Assembly: GCA_963817035.1 (NCBI GenBank)
Contig: CAWFMM010000004.1
Span: forward strand, 1,178,001-1,242,000
DNA: 64,000 nucleotides
Direction of reading: 5' to 3'
From: AC-49 sp963817035
GTDB taxonomy: Bacteria; Actinomycetota; Thermoleophilia; Solirubrobacterales; Solirubrobacteraceae
Shown: one piece after another, positions 22,869 to 30,810 of the stretch
Numbering within the stretch: the stretch's first letter is position 1
Layout of the letters: every line of letters starts with the position of its first letter
The notes under the pieces: model-generated
The model's input: only the letters and a program-made list of their open reading frames with translations
What the model was told of the DNA's origin: nothing
The model's database searches: none
Translations under genes and position numbers: made by a program

Positions 22869-24181
22869 AGGTCGCGATCGTCGGTTACCCCAACGTCGGC
22901 AAGTCGTCGCTCGTCAATCGCCTCAGCGGCTCGCGCGCGGCCGTCGTCCACGAGCGTCCCGGCGTCACCCGCGACCGCAACGAGATCGCCTGCGAGTGGA
23001 ATGGGCGGCGCTTCACGCTGATCGACACCGGCGGCATGGATCTCGTCGACCCGGACCCGATGGCCGGTTCGATCCGCGACCAGGCCCGCGCCGCGCTGTC
23101 CGACGCCCAGGTCGCGGTGCTGATCGTCGACGCCCGTGGCGGCGTGCGTCCCGGCGACGAGGAGATGGCCGATCTGTTGCGCAGGGCGACGATCCCCGTC
23201 CTGCTCGCCGCCAACAAGGTCGACAGCGTCAAGGACATGGCGCTCGCGGCCGAGTTTCATCGCCTCGGGCTCGGCGACCCGATGGCCGTCTCGGCCGCCC
23301 AGGGCCTGGGCGTCGGCGACCTGCTCGACGCGATCGTCGCCGCGCTGCCCGAGGGCGACGACGAGGACCCCGACGACGAGACGATCCGTCTCGCCGTCAT
23401 CGGCCGGCCGAACGTCGGCAAGTCATCGCTCGTCAACCGCTTCGCCGGCAACGACCGCGTGATCGTCTCAGAGGTCGCCGGCACGACGCGCGACGCGATC
23501 GACATGCAGGTGACGCTCGACGGGCGCGACGTGATCGTCATCGACACCGCGGGCATGCGTCGCCAGTCCAAGGTCCAGGAGTCGGTCGAGTACTACACGA
23601 CGCTGCGCTCCCAGCGCGCGGCCGAGCGCGCCGATGTCGCCCTCGTGGTCTGCGACGCCGCCGACGGAGTCACTGCCCAGGACCTGCGGATCGCCGAGCT
23701 GGCGATGAAGGCCGGCTGCGCGACGGCGATCGTCCTCAACAAGTGGGACCTCAAGGAGATGGACGAGGCCGACCTCGACCACGAGCGCGCGCGAGTCCAG
23801 AGCAAGCTGCGGCTGCGCCCGCGCGTGCTGACCGCCAGCGCCTCGACCGGGCGCAACGTCCAGCGCCTGAGTGCCGAAGTCATCGCGCTCGGCGACCGCA
23901 TGCGCCAGCGCATCCCGACCCCGGAGCTCAACCGCTTCCTGTCGGAGACGATCGCCAGGCGCCAGCCGCCCAACGTGCGAGGCCACCGGCTGAAGATGCT
24001 CTACATGTCGCAGTTCGAGACGCGCCCCCCGCGCTTCGCGGTCCAGGTCAACAGCCGAACCCGGCTGACCCGCGACTACGCCTACTTCCTCGAGAACCAG
24101 CTGCGCAGCCGCTTCGGCTTCGACGGCGTGCCGCTGATCATCGACTTCAAGGAACGAAAGAGCCGCACGCAGGATTCATGA
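22865..24181 (+). CDS. der: ribosome-associated GTPase Der (EngA)
   Basis: Double-GTPase needed for assembly of the 50S subunit. The 438-residue protein carries two G domains, 'GYPNVGKSSLVNRL' / 'DTGGMD' / 'NKVD' and 'GRPNVGKSSLVNRFAG' / 'DTAGMRR' / 'NKWDL', and a C-terminal KH-like domain with 'TPELNRFLSETIARRQPPNVRGHRLKMLYMSQ'. Length is typical. The ATG overlaps the cmk stop. Confidence 0.97.
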   Translation: MKVAIVGYPNVGKSSLVNRLSGSRAAVVHERPGVTRDRNEIACEWNGRRFTLIDTGGMDLVDPDPMAGSIRDQARAALSDAQVAVLIVDARGGVRPGDEEMADLLRRATIPVLLAANKVDSVKDMALAAEFHRLGLGDPMAVSAAQGLGVGDLLDAIVAALPEGDDEDPDDETIRLAVIGRPNVGKSSLVNRFAGNDRVIVSEVAGTTRDAIDMQVTLDGRDVIVIDTAGMRRQSKVQESVEYYTTLRSQRAAERADVALVVCDAADGVTAQDLRIAELAMKAGCATAIVLNKWDLKEMDEADLDHERARVQSKLRLRPRVLTASASTGRNVQRLSAEVIALGDRMRQRIPTPELNRFLSETIARRQPPNVRGHRLKMLYMSQFETRPPRFAVQVNSRTRLTRDYAYFLENQLRSRFGFDGVPLIIDFKERKSRTQDS

Positions 24182-24241
24182 GCAGGTGCGGGGGACCGCG
24201 GTGCGGCGCGCGCACCGGATTGTGACTGGGCGACGACGTGC

Positions 24242-24781
24242 TCAGAGGCCGTCGGACGGCGGCGCGGGCGCCGGCGCGGTCGGTGGTGCCCCGGGCGCGG
24301 CGACCACCGGCGCGGCGCCGGCAGCGCGAGCCATCCGGATCGCCTGGTCGACCTCGTGCATGACCTTCTCGGGATGTGCAACCCCGCGGAAGGCAAAGTC
24401 CTCGTCGCGGTCGCCACCGGCGGTGTCGAAGTCGACGGTGCCGATCAACAGCATCCGCTCGAACAGGCGCTGCTTGACCGACATGTCCTGGACGCGTTCG
24501 AGATGGGCCTGCTGGATGTGGCGGGTGAACACCCCGCGCCGAATGTGCAGGCGCTCGTTGGTGATCACGTAGCGCGTCGACATCCGCATCAGGTACCCGA
24601 CGATGACGACGATCACAAAGACGATCACGCCGACGAGAACGCCGAAGCTCGTCGATTTGATCTGCCACGCGATCGCGCCGCAGATCAATGCGATGACCGC
24701 GCCCCCGACGTAGTGGAGGAACATCGCACGCCATGAAGGGTGGTCGCGAAACAGTTCTCTTTCACCCGCAGCTAGGTCCAT
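24242..24781 (-). CDS. membrane protein with bacterial PH-like (YdbS-type) domain
   Basis: A 179-residue protein with two adjacent membrane segments (about residues 20-40 and 45-65) followed by a bPH2-like domain: 'MSTRYVITNERLHIRRGVFTRHIQQAHLERVQDMSVKQRLFERMLLIGTVDFDTAG'. This matches the YdbS/YdbT group (PF03703 type). The last ~30 residues are Ala/Pro-rich. Function in the family is poorly known. A TAGCAT box 6 bases upstream of the ATG on this strand suggests leaderless transcription, divergent from priA. Confidence 0.8.
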   Translation of the reverse strand: MDLAAGERELFRDHPSWRAMFLHYVGGAVIALICGAIAWQIKSTSFGVLVGVIVFVIVVIVGYLMRMSTRYVITNERLHIRRGVFTRHIQQAHLERVQDMSVKQRLFERMLLIGTVDFDTAGGDRDEDFAFRGVAHPEKVMHEVDQAIRMARAAGAAPVVAAPGAPPTAPAPAPPSDGL

Positions 24782-24787
24782 GCGCGC

Positions 24788-24793
24788 ATGCTA
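24788..24793 (-). promoter_or_regulatory. leaderless -10 box for the PH-domain gene (TAGCAT on minus strand)
   Basis: Read on the minus strand, TAGCAT precedes the ATG at 24781 by 6 bases. Confidence 0.4.
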
Positions 24794-24807
24794 ACCGTCG
24801 CGAGCCG

Positions 24808-24813
24808 TACCGT
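24808..24813 (+). promoter_or_regulatory. leaderless -10 box for priA (TACCGT)
   Basis: TACCGT precedes the GTG at 24821 by 7 bases. It favours that codon as the priA start over the upstream in-frame ATG at 24788, which overlaps the opposing promoter. Confidence 0.45.
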
Positions 24814-24820
24814 GGAGTCC

Positions 24821-26849
24821 GTGTCCCAGGTCGTGAAAGTCGAGCCGTTGACGACCGCGCGAGTGCTGCGCGGCCCGTTCGACTACCTCCGGCCCGAGGG
24901 CACCGACGTCGGCTCGCTGCTCGACGTGCCGTTCGGTCATCAGAAGCTGCGCGGTGTCGTGACCGGACTGGCAACCGAGTCGCCGCATGCGCTCGTCGCA
25001 CCGACCCGCGTGCTCGCCGACACGATCAGCCCACAGCTCGTCGAGCTCGCGCTGTGGATGGCCCGCGAGTACTGCTCGACCCCGGCACGCGCGCTCGGTC
25101 TCGTCCTGCCGCCGGGCGGCGCGCGCGAGCGCTCTGTCCTGCACGCCACCGCCACCGGCCACGACGACGGACGGCGGATCACCGACGCCCAGCGCGCGCT
25201 GCTCGATTCGCTGCCGCGCGCGGCCGGGGCCGACCTCGGCGCGCTGCGCCGGCTCGAGGCGCGCGGCCTCGTGACGATCGCCCCGGCGCGCCACCGCCGC
25301 GTCCCGCAGCACGCGCAGGTCGGGGCACGGGTCGTCGACGCGCCGGCGCTGACGCCCGCCCAGGCCGACGCCGTCGCCGAGATCGCGGCCGCGAAACCCG
25401 GCGAGCGGCTGCTGCTGCACGGCGTCACCGGGTCGGGCAAGACCGAGGTCTACCTGCACGCCGCGGCCGACGTGCTCGCCGCCGGGCGCAGCGTCATCGT
25501 GCTCGTGCCCGAGATCGCCCTGACCCCGCAGATCGTCTCGCGCTTCGTCGCTCGCTTCGGGGACACCGTCGCGGTGCTGCACTCGCGGCTGTCGGCCGGC
25601 GAGCGCTACGACGAGTGGCGGCGCCTGCGCGACGGCGAGGCGCGGGTCTGCGTCGGCCCACGGTCGGCCGTCTTCGCGCCGCTCGACGACGTCGGCTTGG
25701 TCGTTGTCGACGAGGAGCACGACTCGTCCTACAAGAACGAGGGTGATCCCCGCTACGACGCGCGCCTGGTCGCCGAGTTCCGCGCGCGCGACGGCGTGCT
25801 CGTGGCCGGCAGCGCGACGCCGCGGCCCGAGTCGATGTACGCGCTGCGCCGGCTGCGCCTGGCCGAGCGCGTCGATGGCGCACCGCTGCCTCCCGTCGAG
25901 CTGATCGACATGCGGGCGACCGGGCGGGACCTTGCATCCCCGCACCCACCAGGCGATTGTCGATGCGCACAAGGTGATCGTCCTGCTCAACCGCCGCGGC
26001 TGGTCGAACTTCCTGACCTGCCAGACCTGCGGCCACGTGTGGGAGTGCCCGCAGTGCGACGTGACGCTCGTCCTGCATCGCGCCGAGGGGGTCATGAGTT
26101 GCCACCACTGCGGCCACCGCGAGCCGGTGCCCGAGCGCTGCGCGGCGTGCGGCTCGGTCTCGATCGCTCGCCACGGTGCGGGCACCGAGCGCCTCGAGGT
26201 CGAGCTCGCCGACTGCGGGCACGAGATCTTCCGCCTCGACGCCGACATCGCGCACGCCGGTCGCGTGCTGAGCGCGTTCGAGCGCGCTGAGCGGGGGGTA
26301 CTGGTTGGCACGCAGCTCGTGGCCAAGGGCCACGACTTTCCCGATGTCGATCTCGGCGTCGTGCTCGACGCCGACGCGACGCTGCGCTTCCCCGACTTCC
26401 GGGCCGAGGAGCGCACGTTCGCCCTCGTCACCCAGCTCGCGGGCCGGGCGGGGCGCGGAACGGCGGGACGGGTGCTCGTGCAGACGATCGACCCGGCTGC
26501 GTCGGCGCTGCTCCTGGCGGCCCATCACGACTCCGACGGCTTCGCCGAGCAGGAGCTCGAGCGCCGCCGGGCGCTGCGTTACCCGCCGTTCGCGACGCTG
26601 ATCCGGATCGTCACCTCGAGCCCCGAGCCCGGCGCCGCGATGGCCGCGAGTCGCGCCATCCGCGACGCGCTCGGTCCCGACGCGCTCGGTCCCGCGCCGC
26701 TGTTTCGCCTGCGCGGCCGCGAGCGCAGCCAGATCGTCGTCAAGGCCGCCGACCGTGAGGCCGCGATCGCCGAGGTTCGCGACGCCGTGACCGCTGTCGC
26801 CCCGAAGCATCGGGGTGTCAGCTTCAGCGTCGACGTCGACCCTCAATAA
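24821..26849 (+). pseudogene. priA: primosomal protein N' (PriA), split by a one-base frameshift
   Basis: Replication-restart helicase-like protein. Frame 2 encodes the N-terminal 3'-end-binding region ('VEPLTTARVLRGPFDYLRPEG'), Walker A 'GVTGSGKTEVYL', 'LVPEIALTPQ' and the 'DEEHDSSYKNEGDPRYDAR' motif up to 'VELIDMRATGRD'. From about 25929, frame 3 continues the family sequence with 'LHPRTHQAI', 'VIVLLNRRGWSNFL', eight zinc-binding cysteines (CQTC, CPQC, CHHC, CAAC) and motif VI 'QLAGRAGRG' to the TAA at 26847. Removing one G from the G-rich run at 25922-25928 would restore a continuous ~675-residue PriA. All other motifs are intact, so the lesion is recent or is a sequencing error. Confidence 0.85.
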
Positions 26850-26852
26850 ACT
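26847..26852 (+). promoter_or_regulatory. leaderless -10 box for def overlapping the priA stop codon
   Basis: TAAACT contains the TAA stop of priA and lies 8 bases before the def ATG. It is the second case here of a stop codon forming part of a promoter box. Confidence 0.45.
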
Positions 26853-26860
26853 CCGAAGCG

Positions 26861-27466
26861 ATGGCGGATGAGCAGGCAATCGAGGTCGCGGAGGCCCCGA
26901 TCGAGGACATCGACTCCGAGGAGCACGAGCCCGTCGACCTCGATCCCGAGGTCGCGGCGCGCCGCGAGGCCGCGCTGCGCCACATCGTTCAGTACGGCGA
27001 CCCGGTGCTCAAGTCGCGAGCGATCGAGATCGAACGCTTCGACGAGAACCTGATCGCGGAGGCCCACGCGATGGGCGCGTTGATGGACGACGCGATGGGT
27101 ATCGGCCTCGCCGCGACGCAGGTCGGGACGATGCACCGCGTGCTCGTGTACCGCGTCGAGCACGACAGCCCGATCAACACGCTGGTCAACCCCGAGGTCG
27201 TCTGGTCCTCGAAGGAATCCGATGTCTTCGAGGAAGGCTGCCTCAGTCTGCGGGGCGTGCTCGTCGACGTCGAGCGCCCGCTGCACGTGCGCGTCAAGGC
27301 CCGCAACGAGTACGGCGACGAGCAGCTGATCGAAGCCTCGGGCTTGGAATCGCGGGTCATCCAGCACGAGATCGATCACCTCGACGGCGTGCTGATCCTC
27401 GACCGCACCTCGCGCGATCAGCGCAAGGAGGCGATGCGGATCCTGCGTGAGGCCGCCGATCGTTGA
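26861..27466 (+). CDS. def: peptide deformylase
   Basis: Metalloenzyme removing the N-formyl group from new proteins. All three family motifs are present in the 201-residue sequence: 'GIGLAATQVG', 'EEGCLSL' (metal Cys) and 'QHEIDHLDG' (two metal His and catalytic Glu). An acidic N-terminal extension of ~36 residues precedes the core, unusual but uninterrupted. It is coupled to fmt, whose TTG start overlaps its stop, so the enzymes that add and remove formyl groups are co-transcribed. Confidence 0.95.
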   Translation: MADEQAIEVAEAPIEDIDSEEHEPVDLDPEVAARREAALRHIVQYGDPVLKSRAIEIERFDENLIAEAHAMGALMDDAMGIGLAATQVGTMHRVLVYRVEHDSPINTLVNPEVVWSSKESDVFEEGCLSLRGVLVDVERPLHVRVKARNEYGDEQLIEASGLESRVIQHEIDHLDGVLILDRTSRDQRKEAMRILREAADR

Positions 27467-28293
27467 GGGTTGTCTACGTCGGGACGTCGGAGTTCGCCGC
27501 GGCAGTGCTGCGGGGTCTGGCGGGCAGTGGACATCAGCCGGTCCTGGTCGTCACGCGACCTGATGCGCCCCGTGGCCGCGGACGCACGGTGGCCGCGCCG
27601 CCGATCGTCGCCACGGCGCGTGAGCTCGGCGTCGACGTCGACCAGCCGGCGTCGATCAACGACGACGACGCGATCGCCCGGATCGCCGACGCCAGGCCCG
27701 ACGCGGTCGTCGTCTGCGCGTTCGGCGCGCTGATCAAGGAGCGTCTGCTCGACGAATTCGCGCCGCTCAACGTGCACCCGTCGCTGCTCGCGCGCTGGCG
27801 TGGCGCGGCGCCGATGGAGCGCGCGATCATGGCCGGCGACGAGCAGACGGGCGTCTGCATCATGCGCCTCGCCGCGGGGCTTGACACCGGGCCGGTCTGC
27901 CTGTCGGCGCCCGAACCGATCCGGGCCGATGACACGTACGGCACGCTCTCGGCGCGCCTCGAGATCCTGTCCGCGAAGCTGCTCGCGCGTGCGCTGCACG
28001 AGCAGCCGCCGTTCGTCGAGCAGGACGAGTCCGAAGCGACATACGCCGAGAAGATCACCGCCGCCGATCGCACGCTCGATCTCGCACGCCCGGCGGCGGA
28101 GAACGAGCGCATCGTCCGCGCGCTGACCCCGCACATCGGCGCGCGGATCGTCCTCCCCGACGGCTCGTTCCTCGGCGTGCGCCGGGCCCGCGTCGCGGAC
28201 GACGGCACCCTCGAACTGGTCGAGGTCCAGCCCGCCGGTGGTCGGCCGATGGCCTACGCCGACTACCTGCGCGGTCGGCCGCCGACACCATGA
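27463..28293 (+). CDS. fmt: methionyl-tRNA formyltransferase
   Basis: Formylates initiator Met-tRNA using 10-formyl-THF. The 276-residue protein has 'VVYVGTSEFAAAVLRGL', 'LNVHPSLLARWRGAAPMERAIMAGDEQTGVCIMRLAAGLDTGPV' with the catalytic Asn, His and Asp, and a reduced C-terminal tRNA-binding domain. It is shorter than the usual ~310 residues, the loss being in the C-terminal domain. The TTG at 27463 overlaps the def stop (TTGA) and fits the beta-strand start. It overlaps rsmB by four bases. Confidence 0.94.
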   Translation: MRVVYVGTSEFAAAVLRGLAGSGHQPVLVVTRPDAPRGRGRTVAAPPIVATARELGVDVDQPASINDDDAIARIADARPDAVVVCAFGALIKERLLDEFAPLNVHPSLLARWRGAAPMERAIMAGDEQTGVCIMRLAAGLDTGPVCLSAPEPIRADDTYGTLSARLEILSAKLLARALHEQPPFVEQDESEATYAEKITAADRTLDLARPAAENERIVRALTPHIGARIVLPDGSFLGVRRARVADDGTLELVEVQPAGGRPMAYADYLRGRPPTP

Positions 28294-29477
28294 TCACCCC
28301 GTCGCGAGCCGTTGCGTTCGCCGTTCTCGGGCGCGTGTTCGAGCACGGCGCGTACGCCGACCGCGCCTTCCACGCCGAGGCGCAGGAGCTCGAGCCGCGC
28401 GAGCGCGGGCTGGCCATGCGCTTGGCCTACGGCACGATCCAGCGCCGCGACACCCTCGATTGGGTGATCGCGAAGCACGCCCGCGGCCACCTCGAGAACT
28501 CAGTCCGCAACGCGCTGCGCCTCGGCCTCTACCAGCTGCTGTTCAGCGAGGTTGCCGACCACGCCGCGATCGCCGAGTCGGTCGAGCTGGCCAAGCCGTC
28601 GCCCGGTCACCGGCTCGTCAACGCCGTACTGCGCACCGTGCAGCGCGAGGGCGTGCAACTGCCCAGCGACGACACGCCGGCCGGCGCCGCGGTCGCTCAT
28701 TCGCACCCGCTGTGGATGGTCGAGCTGTGGTGGGACTGGCTCGGCGCCGACGAAACACAGGCCCTGCTCGCCGCCAACAACGAGCCCGCCCAGAACGCGC
28801 TGCGCGTCAACTCGCTCGTGGCGATCGGCGGCGCCGAACTGCCCGGCACGCCCGATCCCGAGCTGCCCGAGGCGCGGATCATCGAGGGGCCGTTCGACGC
28901 GTTCGGCTCCGAGCTCTTCGCTCGTGGCGCGATCCTGCCCCAATCGCGCGGCTCGATGATCGTCGCCCGGGTGCTCGATCCGCAACCGGGGGAGCGGGTG
29001 CTGGATCTGTGCGCCGCCCCAGGCGGCAAGACGACGCATCTGGCGGCGCTGATGGGCAACGAGGGGACGGTCGTCGCGGTCGAGCAGCGCCCGGCGCGGG
29101 CGCGGCAGCTGACGAAGATGGCGGCGCGCATGGGGGCGACCTGTATCGAGGTCGTCGTCGGCGACGCCACCGCACCCGCGGTCGATGGTGTCTTCGATCG
29201 CGTGCTGCTCGACCCGCCATGCAGCGGCCTCGGAACGCTGCAGTCGCACCCCGACATCCGCTGGCACGCGCAGCCCGAGGCGATCGAGGAGTTGGCGGTC
29301 CAGCAGGAGCGGATGCTCGAGGCCGCGCAGCGCCTGCTCGCCCCCGGCGGGCGGCTCGTGTACTCGGTCTGCACGTTGTCACCACGCGAGGAGGTGCTGG
29401 CCGGCGACTGGCAGCGACGGACGTTCCCGCACCGCGACCACACCGAGGGCTTCTATATTGCTCGCCATGGACGCTGA
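28290..29477 (+). CDS. rsmB: 16S rRNA (cytosine967-C5)-methyltransferase RsmB
   Basis: SAM-dependent RNA methyltransferase with an N-terminal NusB-like domain ('ERGLAMRLAYGTIQRRDTLDWVI', 'RNALRLGLYQLLF', 'VELAKPSPGHRLVNAVLRTV') and a C-terminal Rossmann domain: 'VLDLCAAPGGKTTHLAAL', 'DPPCSGLGTL' (one catalytic Cys) and 'SVCTLSPREE' (the second). Length 395. The ATG overlaps the fmt stop. The def-fmt-rsmB order is widespread. Confidence 0.95.
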   Translation: MITPSRAVAFAVLGRVFEHGAYADRAFHAEAQELEPRERGLAMRLAYGTIQRRDTLDWVIAKHARGHLENSVRNALRLGLYQLLFSEVADHAAIAESVELAKPSPGHRLVNAVLRTVQREGVQLPSDDTPAGAAVAHSHPLWMVELWWDWLGADETQALLAANNEPAQNALRVNSLVAIGGAELPGTPDPELPEARIIEGPFDAFGSELFARGAILPQSRGSMIVARVLDPQPGERVLDLCAAPGGKTTHLAALMGNEGTVVAVEQRPARARQLTKMAARMGATCIEVVVGDATAPAVDGVFDRVLLDPPCSGLGTLQSHPDIRWHAQPEAIEELAVQQERMLEAAQRLLAPGGRLVYSVCTLSPREEVLAGDWQRRTFPHRDHTEGFYIARHGR

Positions 29478-29685
29478 CCTTGGGCCCATCTGCCCGAACT
29501 GCTCGGAGCCGTGGCTACGCCCGGCGAACATGCCCGGGCGCTACCGCTGCGTCTACTGCCTGCACCGCTTCGAGCTGCGGTCGGTGTGCCCGAACTGCGG
29601 CGAGCATTCGACGATCGTGCGCATGTCCTCGACGGCGATCATGCGCTGCAACCACTGCGAGTCGTCGATGCTGGTCGAGGTATGA
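29467..29685 (+). CDS. small four-CxxC zinc-ribbon protein
   Basis: A 72-residue protein overlapping the end of rsmB by 11 bases and rpe by four. It contains four CxxC knuckles: CPNC (residues 9-12), CVYC (27-30), CPNC (40-43) and CNHC (59-62), enough for two zinc ribbons. The spacing resembles small zinc-ribbon proteins of the YfgJ type, but I cannot confirm the family. Tight overlap on both sides argues strongly that it is translated. Its position between rsmB and rpe gives no clear functional hint. Confidence 0.75.
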   Translation: MDADLGPICPNCSEPWLRPANMPGRYRCVYCLHRFELRSVCPNCGEHSTIVRMSSTAIMRCNHCESSMLVEV

Positions 29686-30341
29686 ACCGCGTCGCGCCCT
29701 CGATCCTCAGTGCCGATTTCGGTCGGCTGCGCGAACAGGTCGCGGAGGTCGTCGACGCCGGGGCGACCGTCATCCACGTCGATGTCATGGACGGCCACTT
29801 CGTCGAGCCGATCACGATGGGCCCGCTCGCGGTCGCGGCGCTGCGCGAGCTCGACATCACGCTCGACGTGCACCTGATGATCGAAAATCCCGAGCGCCAC
29901 ATCGCTGAGTTCGCCAAGGCGGGCGCGCACAACATCACCTTCCACGCCGAGGCGACCGCGCACGTCCACCACACGCTCGCGGCGATCCGCGACGCGGGTT
30001 GTCACGCCGGGCTCGCCGTCTGTCCCGCGACGCCGCCGGCGGTCTTCGGCGAGGTGCAGCTCGACATCGCGCTGTGCATGACGGTGAACCCGGGTTGGGG
30101 CGGACAGGCGTTCATCCCGGCCTCGGTCGACAAGATCGCACGCATCCGCGAGTTGATCGGCAACGCCGTGCATCTCGAGGTCGACGGCGGCATCGACGTC
30201 CACACCGCGGGTCCATGCGCCGCCGCCGGGGCGACGCTGTTCGTCGCCGGTTCGGCTGTCTTCGGCCAGTCCGATCCGGCCGCGGCCTACCGGCGGCTGG
30301 CCGAAGTCGTGGCCGGGCCGGTCGCACCGGCGCTGGATTGA
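29682..30341 (+). CDS. rpe: ribulose-phosphate 3-epimerase
   Basis: Interconverts ribulose-5-P and xylulose-5-P in the pentose phosphate pathway. The 219-residue TIM barrel shows 'APSILSADFGRLREQV', 'HVDVMDGHFVEPITMGP', 'LDVHLMIENPERHI', 'MTVNPGWGGQAFIPAS' and 'EVDGGIDVHTA' with the metal-binding His/Asp residues. The ATG overlaps the zinc-ribbon stop. Last gene of the def operon; a hairpin follows. Confidence 0.96.
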   Translation: MNRVAPSILSADFGRLREQVAEVVDAGATVIHVDVMDGHFVEPITMGPLAVAALRELDITLDVHLMIENPERHIAEFAKAGAHNITFHAEATAHVHHTLAAIRDAGCHAGLAVCPATPPAVFGEVQLDIALCMTVNPGWGGQAFIPASVDKIARIRELIGNAVHLEVDGGIDVHTAGPCAAAGATLFVAGSAVFGQSDPAAAYRRLAEVVAGPVAPALD

Positions 30342-30399
30342 GGGCGCGGAACAGCCTGCATCGAGGGGGTATCGGGAGCGGGCGCTCTGGTTTCCTTTC

Positions 30400-30420
30400 G
30401 GACGCAACTCGTCCATTTCT
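30400..30420 (+). terminator. candidate terminator after rpe
   Basis: GGACG (30400-30404) and CGTCC (30410-30414) enclose a 5-base loop and are followed by ATTTCT. A second, weaker hairpin (GAGCG/CGCTC, 30376-30387) followed by a T-rich run lies just upstream. They separate rpe from the convergent gene ending at 30435. Confidence 0.4.
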
Positions 30421-30434
30421 CCCCCTTACAAGGG

Positions 30435-30716
30435 TCAGAACGGGACGACTGAACCGCCCGAGGCGATGGCGCGGTCGGCCGCCACCGCAGCGCGTCCGCG
30501 CTCGCTGAGCACGAGCAGCCGTGGCCCCGGCGAAGCGCCCTCCTCCAGCGACGCGTACCCGCAGCTGACGACGAAGCGCTGTTGCAGCGCCATCGCCAGC
30601 GTCGCCGCCAGCTCCGAGACCAGCGCTCCGGTCTCCGCCATCGCGCCGGCGAGGTCGGAGAAGGTCAGGGGCGTGCCGCGACGGGCGAAGGCGTGGAGGA
30701 GCAGCGAGGTCGACAT
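30435..30716 (-). CDS. small protein, possible winged-helix, unknown function
   Basis: A 93-residue product starting at the ATG complementary to 30714-30716. 'LTFSDLAGAMAETGALVSELAATLAMALQQRFVVSCG' followed by 'PRLLVLSERGRAAVAADRAI' has the pattern of a winged-helix reader head in which the last part resembles the wing and helix seen at the end of MarR/PadR-like proteins. No family can be named with confidence. The frame is open further upstream, but that part is basic low-complexity sequence. It lies 94 bases after the flippase gene and may share its transcript. Confidence 0.55.
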   Translation of the reverse strand: MSTSLLLHAFARRGTPLTFSDLAGAMAETGALVSELAATLAMALQQRFVVSCGYASLEEGASPGPRLLVLSERGRAAVAADRAIASGGSVVPF

Positions 30717-30810
30717 GTGCGCAACCCTTCCGCGCCTCGAACGCCCCCGCCCGTACAGGAGCGCCCCTTGCGCAGGATCGGCCCGGGCAAGCTCCCCGCT
30801 CACTGCAGCT

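Noticed and set aside
25905..25935. Programmed frameshift in priA
   Set aside because: PriA is not known to use programmed frameshifting, and there is no slippery heptamer, stimulatory hairpin or upstream Shine-Dalgarno element here; an indel or sequencing error is simpler.
30431..30441. AAGGGTCAGA-like sequence resembling the end of the 73-bp repeat
   Set aside because: It only matches part of one arm, has no second arm or AAAATCT block, and overlaps the stop codon of the small gene at 30435.
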